From NCBI RefSeq assembly GCF_003096075.1, contig NZ_CP015449.1, positions 3,031,001 through 3,095,000 on the forward strand: a stretch of DNA of 64,000 nt, in the 5' to 3' direction. Numbering within the stretch: position 1 is the first letter of the stretch; each line of letters begins with the position of its first letter. The stretch is from Dietzia lutea. Its GTDB lineage: Bacteria > Actinomycetota > Actinomycetes > Mycobacteriales > Mycobacteriaceae. Below the pieces are notes generated by a model. The model was not told the DNA's origin, searched no databases, and was given only the letters and a program-made list of their open reading frames with translations. The position numbers were made by a program, and so were the translations under genes. Shown here piece after piece: positions 28,942 through 37,668 of the stretch.

Positions 28942-30477
28942 TCAGCCTCCGATGGTTCGGGTGTCAGGCCAGAAGGTCTGGCGCAGTTGTCGCTTGTTGA
29001 GTTTGCCCATGTCGTTTCTGGGCAGTCGGTCGACGAACTGGTAGCTGCGCGGGCATTTATAGCCCGCCAGTTGCTGTCGACAGAACGTGTCGAGGTCGGC
29101 CTCGGTGACCGGGCCGCTGACGCTGACCAGGGCGCGCAGTTCCTCGCCCATGTCGGTGTTAGGTACGCCGATCACGGCGACGTCGGTGACCGCCGGACAC
29201 TGCGAGAGCACCCGCTCGACCTCGGCGGGGTAGATGTTCACCCCGCCGGAGACCACCATGTCCACGTCCCGGTCGGTGATGTGGACGTAGCCGTCGGCGT
29301 CGAGGTATCCCACGTCGCCGAGGGTGAAGGTGCCCGGTTCGAGGTGGGCCTGGGCGGTCTTGTCCGGGGCGTTGTGGTACTGGATTCCGCGCAGTGAGGC
29401 GTCCCGGAAGTACAGCCTCCCGGTCGTCCCGGGGTCCTGGGGGGTGCCGTCCCGGTCGACCACCACCGCCTGGAAGCCGGGGACTGTGCGGCCGACCGAT
29501 CCGGGGTGGTCGAGCCATTCGGTCGCGCTGATCCGGCACAGGGTGCCGGACTCGGTGCCGCCGTAGACCTCCTCGACCACCGGCCCCCACCACCGGATGA
29601 CGGCTCTTTTGACATCGGCCGGGCACGCCGCCCCGGTGAGGATGACCTTCTGCAGGCTCGAGGTGTCGAAGCTCTCCCGCTCGGCCGACTCCAGGGCCAG
29701 CAGGCGCGACAGGTGGGTCGGGACCATGACCGAGGACGCCGACCCGTTCTCCTGCACCAGACGCAGGAATCCACGCGCGTCGAAGCGCGACGGGAGCACG
29801 ATCGTGCGTCCGGCCAGCAGTGCCCGCACCGCGATCAGCGGACCGTTGTGATAGAGCGGACCGGCGACCTGGTGAGGTCCCTCGGGCAGCATCCGGCCCG
29901 CGGAGGCGAGCTGCTCGATGTGCTCGGCGACGGTCTGGCCGGGATCGGCGACCCACCGCACGCGGGTCCCCTTGGGGCGACCGCTCGTTCCCGAGGTGTA
30001 GAGCAGGGGTGCGACCGGGGCGGCCGCCGGACGCGTCCCGTTGGGCTGTGCGGCCTCGATGGCCGCCTGCCAGGACGACTCCGCCGCGTCGCCACCCCAG
30101 TAGAGGCCGGTGAATCCGTGGCGGGTGTCCAGACTGTCCACCGTCTGCGCCACGCCGGCCCCCCCGAGGAGCAGCTCGATGCCGGCGTCGTCGATCAGAT
30201 AGGCGAACTCGTCGCGCGCCAGCTTGGGGTTGATCCCGACCGGGGCCCGCCCGGACACCAGGCAGGCCAGGTACGACACGAGCGTCTCGGGAGTGTTCGC
30301 CCCCGCGACTGCGACGTGCCCACCCGGGCGGACGCGCTCATCGATCACGGCGGCCAGGCGTTCGACGCGATCACGCAACGACGCCCATGACACGCTGCCC
30401 TCGTCCGTGACCACAGCCACTCCGGGGCGCATCGACCATGATCCAATGAGCAGGTCATCCACGCTTCGGCCTTCCAT
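28942..30477 (-). CDS. Acyl/aryl-CoA ligase (adenylate-forming)
   Basis: 511-residue class I adenylate-forming enzyme that activates a carboxylic acid to its CoA thioester with ATP. The AMP-binding motif LLYTSGTSGRPKGT, the YGGTESGT segment, GDVGYLDADGYVHITDRDVDM and the C-terminal lysine region PRNDMGKLNKRQL are present. First gene of a minus-strand operon (ligase, SDR, ferredoxin, Rieske oxygenase), reading from a promoter at 30539-30510 that overlaps a divergent one. Chain length or ring preference cannot be inferred. Confidence 0.94.
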   Translation of the reverse strand: MEGRSVDDLLIGSWSMRPGVAVVTDEGSVSWASLRDRVERLAAVIDERVRPGGHVAVAGANTPETLVSYLACLVSGRAPVGINPKLARDEFAYLIDDAGIELLLGGAGVAQTVDSLDTRHGFTGLYWGGDAAESSWQAAIEAAQPNGTRPAAAPVAPLLYTSGTSGRPKGTRVRWVADPGQTVAEHIEQLASAGRMLPEGPHQVAGPLYHNGPLIAVRALLAGRTIVLPSRFDARGFLRLVQENGSASSVMVPTHLSRLLALESAERESFDTSSLQKVILTGAACPADVKRAVIRWWGPVVEEVYGGTESGTLCRISATEWLDHPGSVGRTVPGFQAVVVDRDGTPQDPGTTGRLYFRDASLRGIQYHNAPDKTAQAHLEPGTFTLGDVGYLDADGYVHITDRDVDMVVSGGVNIYPAEVERVLSQCPAVTDVAVIGVPNTDMGEELRALVSVSGPVTEADLDTFCRQQLAGYKCPRSYQFVDRLPRNDMGKLNKRQLRQTFWPDTRTIGG

Positions 30478-30498
30478 CCCGTCCAGACTTACTTTGGC

Positions 30499-30539
30499 TT
30501 GACCCCAGTAACCTATGCTCTTACTCTAGGCGGAGTCAA
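30499..30539. promoter_or_regulatory. Overlapping divergent promoters
   Basis: Plus strand: TTGACC 30499-30504, 17 bases, TACTCT 30522-30527, for the acyl-CoA dehydrogenase. Minus strand: TTGACT 30539-30534, 18 bases, TAGGTT 30515-30510, for the CoA ligase. The two RNA polymerase sites overlap almost completely, so they should compete. AAAGTAAGTC lies at 30496-30487 on the minus strand. Confidence 0.6.
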
Positions 30540-30568
30540 GTATCGAAATGTGACCGAGATAACCAGGA

Positions 30569-31729
30569 GTGGCGTTGAGGGACTCAATCCGAGACATGGG
30601 ATTCGACGAGTATCTGGATGTGATCCGGCGCTTCTCGCAGGAGGAACTGCGGCCACGCGAAGGGGAGGTCGAGCGGGAGGACCGGATTCCCGAGGACCTG
30701 GTGGAGCGGATGCGCGAGCTCGGCCTGTTCGCCATCAGCATTCCCCGCCAGTACGGGGGCCTGGGCTGGTCGATGACCGAGCAGGTCCGGCTCACCATGG
30801 AGTTCACCCAGGCCGCCGCGGCGTATCGGTCGCGATTCTCCTCCACCATCGGGTTGTGCTCGCAGGCGCTGCTCGATCACGGCACCGACGAGCAGCGCAG
30901 CCGGTGGCTGCCGGCGATGGCGTCGGGTCAGTGCACGGCCGCCTTCGCGCTGACCGAGCCGGAGGCCGGATCCGACGCGGGGTCGGCCCGCACCACCGCC
31001 ACCCGTGACGGCGACGAGTATGTGATCAACGGACACAAGCGTTACATCACCAATGCGCCCATCGCGGACCTGTTCCTGGTATACGCCCGTACCGGTGGCG
31101 ACGGCAGCGCGGGCATGTCCGGTTTCCTGGTCCCGGCCGGCACGCCCGGCCTGCGGGTGGACCCGCAGAAGCCGATGATGGGCCAGCGGGGGTCTCTGAG
31201 CACCGAAGTCCACTTCGAGGACTGCCGGGTTCCGGCGGGCGCCCTCATCGGCGGCGTCGAGGGCAACGGTCTGCGCTCGGCGCTGCGCGGTATCAACTCC
31301 GCCCGCACCCATGTGGCGGCCACCTGCGTGGGTCAGGCCATGCGGCTGGTCGAGGAGGCGACGACCTACGCCCTGGGCCGTCACCAGTTCGGGCAGCCGA
31401 TCGCCGATTTCCAGTCGGTCGAGAACCTGTTGGCCGACAGCCAGGCCGAGACCCTGGCCGGGCGGGCCCTGGTGCTGCACTGCGCGCAGCAGTTCGATGT
31501 GGGGCCGATCCCCGTCCCGGAGATCTCCGCCGCGAAGTACTTCTGCAGTGAGATGGCCTGCCGGGTGGCCGACCGTGCCGTCCAGGTCCTCGGTGGCGCC
31601 GGATATTTCTCCGAACACGCCATCAGCCGCTTCTACCGGGACGTGCGTCTGTTCCGGTTGTTCGAGGGCACTTCGCAGATCCAGCAGCAGCAGATCGCCA
31701 GACATCTCAAGTCCGCGCACTCCGGCTGA
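30569..31729 (+). CDS. Acyl-CoA dehydrogenase
   Basis: 386 residues, FAD-dependent, introduces an alpha,beta double bond into an acyl-CoA. It has AFALTEPEAGSDAGS (flavin/substrate loop), GHKRYITNAPIADLFLV, the GRHQFGQPIADFQ helix, QVLGGAGYF, and the C-terminal FRLFEGTSQIQQQQIARHL where the catalytic Glu (EGTS) sits. GTG 30569 gives the full N-terminus; an ATG at 30596 is a shorter option. It is divergent from the CoA ligase and probably acts on the ligase product. Confidence 0.93.
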   Translation: MALRDSIRDMGFDEYLDVIRRFSQEELRPREGEVEREDRIPEDLVERMRELGLFAISIPRQYGGLGWSMTEQVRLTMEFTQAAAAYRSRFSSTIGLCSQALLDHGTDEQRSRWLPAMASGQCTAAFALTEPEAGSDAGSARTTATRDGDEYVINGHKRYITNAPIADLFLVYARTGGDGSAGMSGFLVPAGTPGLRVDPQKPMMGQRGSLSTEVHFEDCRVPAGALIGGVEGNGLRSALRGINSARTHVAATCVGQAMRLVEEATTYALGRHQFGQPIADFQSVENLLADSQAETLAGRALVLHCAQQFDVGPIPVPEISAAKYFCSEMACRVADRAVQVLGGAGYFSEHAISRFYRDVRLFRLFEGTSQIQQQQIARHLKSAHSG

Positions 31730-31926
31730 GACCGCCATCGCCGGCGCCCACCCGCATGCCCAGTGCCGGGCGCCGGCCGCGGCATGCGCAGGTCGCATCG
31801 TGCCCCGACGGCAGTGGGCGAGCGTGAGTGACAAGCCACTACGAGTGCAGTAGTTTCTTTACAGGCGATACGGAAACAGATGGCCGGACACCGGAGATGA
31901 CGATGACAGAGCCGACGTCGGGGCCG

Positions 31927-32538
31927 TCAGGTCCCGCCCACGAGCGAGCACGCGATGGCTCGTGCGGCTCGTTCGGTCGTCGCGAAGCCACGGCCCGCCG
32001 GAAGTCTGTCCTGCAAGGTGGTCACCACGACCTCGTGCATCAGGGCCAGGAGTGCGACCGCCTGTGTCCACAGTTCGAGTTCGCCGGCCTCCGGGCGCAG
32101 CCTGCCCAGCACCTCGACCAGTCGTCGGGTGAACGCCTGCTGCGAGGCGTCGTAGGCGTCACGAACCTCGGGAGCGGCGACCGACGGCGCGGTGATGAAG
32201 TAGAAGCGGGCCATGAGAGGGTCCCGGCGGACCCACCGGGTGAAGGCCTCGATCATCGATCCGGCCCACGCGGTGGCCTCCTGTGTGGGGGCGACCTCGT
32301 CCAACAGCGCGTCGATGTCCGGCTCGGCGCACTCGAGCAGCGAGACCAGCAGGTCGGACTTGGAGGCGAAGTGGTAGTACATCGCCGCAGCCGTGACGCC
32401 GGCACGATCGGCGATCACCGACATCGCGGCCAGGTCCCCACCCTGCACACCCGTGACCCCGAACTCCTCCAGTGCGGCCCGCAGGATCTGCGGCCGACGC
32501 GAGGGCCGGTGCGCCGGCTTCTTGCTGGTGCCTGCCAC
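31927..32538 (-). CDS. TetR-family transcriptional regulator
   Basis: 203 residues. An N-terminal basic arm KKPAHRPSRR precedes the helix-turn-helix (MSVIADRAGVTAAAMYYHFASKSDLL), followed by a ligand-binding domain. GTG 32538 has GAGG 4 bases upstream and is preferred over an upstream in-frame ATG at 32643. It is divergent from the acyl-CoA dehydrogenase at 32670. The same arm occurs in the TetR proteins at 45958 and 48338, so the three form a related set. Ligand probably a pathway intermediate such as an acyl-CoA (inference). Confidence 0.9.
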   Translation of the reverse strand: MAGTSKKPAHRPSRRPQILRAALEEFGVTGVQGGDLAAMSVIADRAGVTAAAMYYHFASKSDLLVSLLECAEPDIDALLDEVAPTQEATAWAGSMIEAFTRWVRRDPLMARFYFITAPSVAAPEVRDAYDASQQAFTRRLVEVLGRLRPEAGELELWTQAVALLALMHEVVVTTLQDRLPAGRGFATTERAARAIACSLVGGT

Positions 32539-32669
32539 TCGACCTCCCTCGACAACCGGGTGAGGGCGGCGCGCCTCACATCGTGCCTCGAGGTTATCCC
32601 ATCGCCCACAGCGAGGTGGCGGCCGATCGATCGTCTCGCACACCCACTCGCCCCCCAGGAGTAAGGAAC

Positions 32670-33923
32670 ATGATGTCTGACTCGTATCCCGATCTCGCCG
32701 ACTGGCGCCTGCAGGCCCGCCAGTGGCTCTCGGAGCGGCTGCCCCTGCGGTCGTCGGAGATCGCGCAGGACTCCTCGAGATCGGACGCGGTTCCGATCTT
32801 CCACAATCTGTCCTTCGAGCAGGAGGCGGAGCTCATCGAGGCGGCGTGCGCCTGGCAGCGGGAGAAGTACGAGGCCGGCTACGGCGCGATCGGCATGCCC
32901 ACCGAGTTCGGGGGACTCGGTTTGCCCTCGCCGTACCTGCATGCGTTCGCCGAGGAGGAGTCCCGCTTCCTCACGCCACCGTCGACGGAACTGCACGGTG
33001 TCACCGTCGGACTCATCGCCCCGACCATCGCCGCACTGGGCAACGCCCAGCAGCGGGAGCGCTTCGTGGCCCCGATGCTGCGGGCCCAGCTGCTGGCATG
33101 CCAGTTGTTCTCCGAGCCTGCCGCGGGATCGGACCTGGCCGGGTTGACCACGCGGGCCGAGCGCGACGGCGACGACTGGATCGTCAACGGCCAGAAGGTC
33201 TGGACGTCCGGCGCCGGGTTCGCCCACTACGGCGAGCTCATCGCCCGCACGGATCCGAGCGTGCCCAAACACCGGGGCCTGACGGCCTTCATGCTCGCCA
33301 TGGACACCCCCGGGGTCGAGGTCCGCCCGATCCGCCAGATGTCGGGGGGATCGTCGTTCTACGAGGTCTTCCTCACCGATGTCCGCATCCCCGACACCGA
33401 CCGACTCGGGGAGATTGGCGGCGGCTGGAAGACCGCCCTGACGACCTTGGGTTTCGAGCGCGGCAACGCCGGTCACCGCCAGGTCGGCGGGACCTTCGCC
33501 CAGCTCCTGGACCTGGTCGGTCGGTGCGGGCGCGGACAGGACCCCGACACCAGGCGTCGACTCACCGACGCCTGGATCGAGACCCGGGTACTGGAACTGG
33601 TCGGTCAGCGCATCAGCAACGCCTCCGTGCGCGGGGAGGCCCCCGGGGCGGTCGGCTCGGTGCGCAAACTGCTCTGGGCCCGCAACCTCAGCCGGTACTC
33701 CGAGGTCGCCACCGCCGCGCTGGGCTCCAGGCTCACCGCCGACACCGGACAGTGGGGCACCTACTCGTGGGGCGAGCACGTCCTGGGCGCCCCCGGCTTC
33801 CACATCGCCGGCGGCACCGACGAGGTCCAGCGCAACATCATTGGCGAACGGGTCCTGGGCCTGCCCCCCGAGCCCCGCATCGACAAGGACGTGCCGTTCA
33901 ACCGCGTCCCGCGAGACCACTGA
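32670..33923 (+). CDS. Acyl-CoA dehydrogenase
   Basis: 417 residues. LFSEPAAGSDLAGLTTRA is the flavin-binding loop, followed by VNGQKVWTSGAGFAHYG, and the tail GTDEVQRNIIGERVLGLP is the family C-terminus. The QRNIIGERVLG tail places it in the clade of long actinobacterial enzymes found in steroid and alicyclic pathways; that placement is inference. ATG 32670 has AGGAG 8 bases upstream. It ends just before a strong hairpin. Confidence 0.93.
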   Translation: MMSDSYPDLADWRLQARQWLSERLPLRSSEIAQDSSRSDAVPIFHNLSFEQEAELIEAACAWQREKYEAGYGAIGMPTEFGGLGLPSPYLHAFAEEESRFLTPPSTELHGVTVGLIAPTIAALGNAQQRERFVAPMLRAQLLACQLFSEPAAGSDLAGLTTRAERDGDDWIVNGQKVWTSGAGFAHYGELIARTDPSVPKHRGLTAFMLAMDTPGVEVRPIRQMSGGSSFYEVFLTDVRIPDTDRLGEIGGGWKTALTTLGFERGNAGHRQVGGTFAQLLDLVGRCGRGQDPDTRRRLTDAWIETRVLELVGQRISNASVRGEAPGAVGSVRKLLWARNLSRYSEVATAALGSRLTADTGQWGTYSWGEHVLGAPGFHIAGGTDEVQRNIIGERVLGLPPEPRIDKDVPFNRVPRDH

Positions 33924-34052
33924 CGGCCCCACCGCACCGAGCGATCCCGCCCGCCGCAGGGGCCGGTCATCAGTCGCGGCCGCCTCCTGTGCCAGTGGCT
34001 CGAGTCCACCCCTTCCAGGTCGGCGATGGGCGCCGCCGATGCCCGCACCACA

Positions 34053-34098
34053 ACGAGGAACCGGGCCGGGAGAGTGGTCTCCCGGCCCGGTTCCTCGT
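34053..34098. terminator. Bidirectional intrinsic terminator
   Basis: A perfect 21-bp inverted repeat (34053-34073 and 34078-34098) with a 4-base loop gtgg lies between two convergent genes, the acyl-CoA dehydrogenase ending at 33923 and E1 beta ending at 34137. It is the strongest hairpin I found in the window. Confidence 0.85.
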
Positions 34099-34136
34099 GC
34101 ATCCGAGTGCTCACCGGATCGCCGGTGGGCACCGGG

Positions 34137-35108
34137 TCACACCCGGGCGTATGCCCCGCGGACGGTCTCCATGATCCGGTCGACGGACGGTATCGCGGCG
34201 TCCTCGAGCACCCCGGCGTGGGGCAGTGGGATGTGCGGGGTGGTGATACGCACGGGGGCGGCGGTCAAGGAGGAGAAGATTTCCTCGACGACGATGGAGC
34301 AGATCTCCGCTCCCCAGCCACACAGACGGGGGTTCTCCTCGACGGTGATCAGGCGCCCCGTGGACCGCACTGCCTCCAGGATCGTGGTGGTGTCCAGGGG
34401 CACCAGGGAGCGCACGTCGATGACCTGGCAGTCGACGCCGTCGGCGGCCAGGAACTCCGCCGCTTTCAGGGCGCGACCGACCATCATGCCCACGGCGACG
34501 ATCGTGGCGTCTCGGCCCTCGCGGACGACCTTGGCCTTGCCGAGCTCGTCGACGATGTCACCGTCGGGGACCTCTCCCTTGGACGACAACAGGCCCTTGT
34601 GTTCGACGAACATCACCGGATCGGGATCGCGTACGGCGGCGGCCATCAGGCCGATGACATCGGCCGGGGTGGACGGGGCCACGACCTTCAGGCCGGGGAT
34701 CGCCATCAGCCAGTTCTCCACGCTCTGCGAGTGCTGGGCGCCGAAACGCAACCCCCCACCGGCGTTGAACCGGATCACCAGGGGCAGCGGGAGCTGGCCG
34801 TTGGTCATGTACGAGGACTTGGCGATCTGGTTGGACACCAGGTCCTGCGCCACCAGGACGAAGTCGGCGAACATCATCTCGGCGATCGGACGCAGCCCCG
34901 AGGACGCCGCGCCCATCGCGGCACCGATGATGGCCTGCTCCGAGATCGGGGTGTCCATCACCCTGCGGGGGCCGAACTCGTCGAGCAGCCCGCCGGTGGT
35001 CTTGAAGACACCGCCCGGTTTGGCGACGTCCTCCCCGATGAGGAAGACGCGGTCGTCATGTCGCATCTCCTGCTGGATGGCGCGGGTCACGGCCGCGCGG
35101 TAGGTCAT
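34137..35108 (-). CDS. E1 beta subunit of a 2-oxoacid/acetoin dehydrogenase
   Basis: 323 residues of the transketolase pyrimidine and C-terminal domains. VFLIGEDVAKPGGVFKTTGGL, DTPISEQAIIGAAMGAA, and NPRLCGWGAEI are typical. With the alpha subunit it decarboxylates a 2-oxoacid or cleaves acetoin using thiamine diphosphate and passes the acyl group to lipoyl-E2. ATG 35108 overlaps the alpha stop (ATGA). E2 and E3 genes are absent from the window. Together with the upstream aldehyde dehydrogenase it may process a short-chain product of ring or side-chain cleavage. Unlike its neighbours it lies outside the visible part of the inverted repeat. Confidence 0.92.
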   Translation of the reverse strand: MTYRAAVTRAIQQEMRHDDRVFLIGEDVAKPGGVFKTTGGLLDEFGPRRVMDTPISEQAIIGAAMGAASSGLRPIAEMMFADFVLVAQDLVSNQIAKSSYMTNGQLPLPLVIRFNAGGGLRFGAQHSQSVENWLMAIPGLKVVAPSTPADVIGLMAAAVRDPDPVMFVEHKGLLSSKGEVPDGDIVDELGKAKVVREGRDATIVAVGMMVGRALKAAEFLAADGVDCQVIDVRSLVPLDTTTILEAVRSTGRLITVEENPRLCGWGAEICSIVVEEIFSSLTAAPVRITTPHIPLPHAGVLEDAAIPSVDRIMETVRGAYARV

Positions 35109-36124
35109 CGTCGCCACGAGGAATCTCCATTCGCCCACACGTTGGTCATCAACGTATCCACTGCCGGCAACGGGGAGGCGAGCGCGAAGTCCGCGGCCTG
35201 CTCCACCCGCTGAATGATCTGCTGTTCCATCTCGTCAAGATCCTCGGCTGGCACCCCGGCCTCCACCAGACGCGCCTTGTACATGGGGACCGGGTCGCGG
35301 CCGATCCACTCGTCGATCTCCTCCTGAGGCCGGTACTTGCCCGGGTCGGCGCTGGCATGTCCCAGATGGCGGTAGGTGACCGCCTCGATCAGGCTCGGAC
35401 CCTGACCCGCGCGGGCACGCTCGATGGCGGCGCTCGCCGCGGCGTGGAGCAGGTCCGGGTCGTTGCCGTCGACCTCGATGGCCGGCAGCCCGTACGAGGC
35501 GGCACGATCGGCGGCGGGCCGGTCCACGGCGGTGACGTCCCGGATCGGCGTGTACTCCATGTACTGGTTGTTCTCGCAGACGAAGATCACCGGAAGCGAC
35601 CAGATGGCGGCTAGGTTAATCGCCTCGTGGAAGGCACCGATATTGGTGGTGCCGTCCCCGAAGAAGCACACGGTGACCGTGTCCTCACCCTTGTACTTCG
35701 AGGCCAGGGCGGCGCCGGTGGCCACCGGCAGGTGCGCACCGATGATCGCGTACGAACCCATCATCCCGTGATCGACGCTCGTCAGGTGCATCGAGCCACC
35801 CTTGCCGCCGTTGAGGCCGGTGGCCCGACCGAGCAGTTCGGCCATCGTCTCGTTCATCGGCACGCCACGGGCCAGGGTGTGGGCGTGACCACGGTAGGTG
35901 GCGTAGGTCTTGTCCCCCTCACCCAGCAGAGTGCCGAATGCGGCCGCGATCGCCTCCATGCCGATGGACGAGTGGCCCGGCCCGGTCTTGCCGGAGTTGA
36001 AGATCCTCATCCACCGCTTCTCGAAGTGACGGATCTCCACCATCAGGCGGTACATGTCCCGCCGCACCTCGGACGACGGGACGTCCTGCGTTCCCGCGTC
36101 CGACTCGATTGTCGTTGCTGTCAC
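35105..36124 (-). CDS. E1 alpha subunit of a 2-oxoacid/acetoin dehydrogenase
   Basis: 339 residues. The thiamine-diphosphate motif begins GDGTTNIGAFHEA and ends at CENNQY. GHSSIGMEAIAAAFG and YRGHAHTLARGVP are also family features. GTG 36124 has GAGGAG upstream. It starts 35 bases after the aldehyde dehydrogenase stop and overlaps E1 beta. The 5' part (35826-36124) falls in the inverted repeat; a second, window-truncated copy starts at 63702. Confidence 0.93.
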   Translation of the reverse strand: MTATTIESDAGTQDVPSSEVRRDMYRLMVEIRHFEKRWMRIFNSGKTGPGHSSIGMEAIAAAFGTLLGEGDKTYATYRGHAHTLARGVPMNETMAELLGRATGLNGGKGGSMHLTSVDHGMMGSYAIIGAHLPVATGAALASKYKGEDTVTVCFFGDGTTNIGAFHEAINLAAIWSLPVIFVCENNQYMEYTPIRDVTAVDRPAADRAASYGLPAIEVDGNDPDLLHAAASAAIERARAGQGPSLIEAVTYRHLGHASADPGKYRPQEEIDEWIGRDPVPMYKARLVEAGVPAEDLDEMEQQIIQRVEQAADFALASPLPAVDTLMTNVWANGDSSWRR

Positions 36125-36159
36125 CTTGTTCTCCTCATCTTCAGCCGTGTCCTGGCCTG

Positions 36160-37569
36160 TCAGGGCATCTGGACGGACTGCGGCTCCAGGTACTCGTTGA
36201 TTCCGTAGCGTCCGAGTTCTCGTCCGTATCCGGACTGCTTGAACCCGCCGAAGGGCGCGGCGGGGTTGAAGGCACCACCGTTGACTGCGACCTGACCCGT
36301 GCGCATCCGACGCGCCAGACGGGCCCCGTGCTCGGGATCGGAGGTCCACACCGACCCCGACAGCCCGTACTGCGAGTTGTTCGCCACGGCGACCGCCTCG
36401 TCCTCGCCCTCGACCGCGTGGATCACCAGGACCGGACCGAAGATCTCCTCCTGAGCGATCCTGGCGTCCGGATCGACCTCGGAGAAGATCGTCGGCATCA
36501 CGAAGTGGCCACCCGTCAACTCCGCGGGACGATCGGTCCCGCCCAGCAGAAGGCGTGAGCTGTTCATCCCGTCCCGGATGTAGTCCAGCACCGATCGGCA
36601 CTGCGCCGCCGAGACCATCGGCCCGACGGACGTGTCGGATTGTCTCGGATCGCCGACCACCCGCTCGGCCGTGGCGGCGACCAACCGGTCCTCGATCTCA
36701 CCGAGGAGACGACGGGGCACCACGAGCCGGGTCATCGCGGCGCAGGTCTGACCGTTGTTGACCAGGTACCCGTTGACCGCGGCGGGGATCACCAGGTCCA
36801 GATCGGCATCCTCGGTCACGATCGTCGCGGATTTGCCGCCGAGCTCCAGGGCCACCTTCGTCACGTTCCGGGCGGCGTTCTGGGCGATCGTGGCGCCGGC
36901 GCCGGTGGAACCGGTGAAACTCACGAAGTCGACGTCCGGATGCGACGACAACGCCTCGCCGACCACCGAGCCACGCCCCTGGACCACGTTGACCACACCG
37001 GCGGGAACGCCCGCCCGCTCGAGCTCCTCGACGAGGATGTACGCCGTCAACGGGGCCTGCTGCGGCGGCTTGATCACCGCAGTACAGCCAGCGGCCAGGG
37101 CCGGGGCCAGCTTGGCCACGACCTGGTACAGCGGATAGTTCCACGGGGTGATCGCCGCTACGACACCGATCGGAAGCCCGCGAACGCGCGAGTTCCCGAT
37201 CCGCTCCTCGCCGACCGAACGCATCGCCTCGATGGTGGTGCGCAGGACCGCGACCGGGAGCCCGGCCTGGACGCGCTCACCGAACGCGAGGATCGAGCCG
37301 ACCTCGCGCGCACTCGAGACCGCGATGTCACCGGCCCGTTCGGACAGACCGTCGGCCAGAGCCGACAGCATCGCCAGACGCTCCTCGACACTCGTGGCCG
37401 ACCACCCGGCGAACGCCGCCCGGGCGGCACGCACGGCGTCATCGACGTCATCCGCCCCGGACATCCCCACCGACGCGATCACAGATCCGTCGACCGAGTC
37501 GTGGACATCGACACTGTCGACCCCCGAACGCCAACGACCCGCTATATACGCGGACGGACGAGTCTCCAT
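36160..37569 (-). CDS. Aldehyde dehydrogenase
   Basis: 469 residues, NAD(P)-dependent. TPWNYPLYQV (141-150), the cofactor FTGST segment (218-222), the general base Glu242 in LELGGKS and the nucleophile Cys276 in GQTCAAMTR are all present, so the enzyme should oxidise an aldehyde to an acid. It is the first gene of the unit that continues to E1 alpha and E1 beta, with its own promoter at 37643-37614. An identical copy is at 62257-63666. Confidence 0.95.
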   Translation of the reverse strand: METRPSAYIAGRWRSGVDSVDVHDSVDGSVIASVGMSGADDVDDAVRAARAAFAGWSATSVEERLAMLSALADGLSERAGDIAVSSAREVGSILAFGERVQAGLPVAVLRTTIEAMRSVGEERIGNSRVRGLPIGVVAAITPWNYPLYQVVAKLAPALAAGCTAVIKPPQQAPLTAYILVEELERAGVPAGVVNVVQGRGSVVGEALSSHPDVDFVSFTGSTGAGATIAQNAARNVTKVALELGGKSATIVTEDADLDLVIPAAVNGYLVNNGQTCAAMTRLVVPRRLLGEIEDRLVAATAERVVGDPRQSDTSVGPMVSAAQCRSVLDYIRDGMNSSRLLLGGTDRPAELTGGHFVMPTIFSEVDPDARIAQEEIFGPVLVIHAVEGEDEAVAVANNSQYGLSGSVWTSDPEHGARLARRMRTGQVAVNGGAFNPAAPFGGFKQSGYGRELGRYGINEYLEPQSVQMP

Positions 37570-37613
37570 GCTCCCTACCTCTTCCAGTCAGACAGGGTCC
37601 TGTTGTCTCGGTC

Positions 37614-37643
37614 ACAGTAGCGACTTACAAGTTGCTCTGTCAA
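37614..37643 (-). promoter_or_regulatory. Promoter of the aldehyde dehydrogenase unit
   Basis: Minus strand TTGACA (37643-37638), 18 bases, TACTGT (37619-37614), 45 bases before the ATG. The spacer contains CAACTTGTAAGTC. Just upstream is TAGTTTCTATA (37667-37657), a motif also seen at 31851 and 48263 in slightly different form. Confidence 0.55.
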
Positions 37644-37668
37644 AAAAGACACATGCTATAGAAACTAG

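Noticed and set aside
28154-29044. Long plus-strand frame opposite the SDR
   Set aside because: Antisense to a convincing SDR, valine/glycine-rich low-complexity translation.
32415-33932. Long minus-strand frame over the acyl-CoA dehydrogenase at 32670
   Set aside because: Complete antisense overlap with a gene that has clear family motifs; composition effect.
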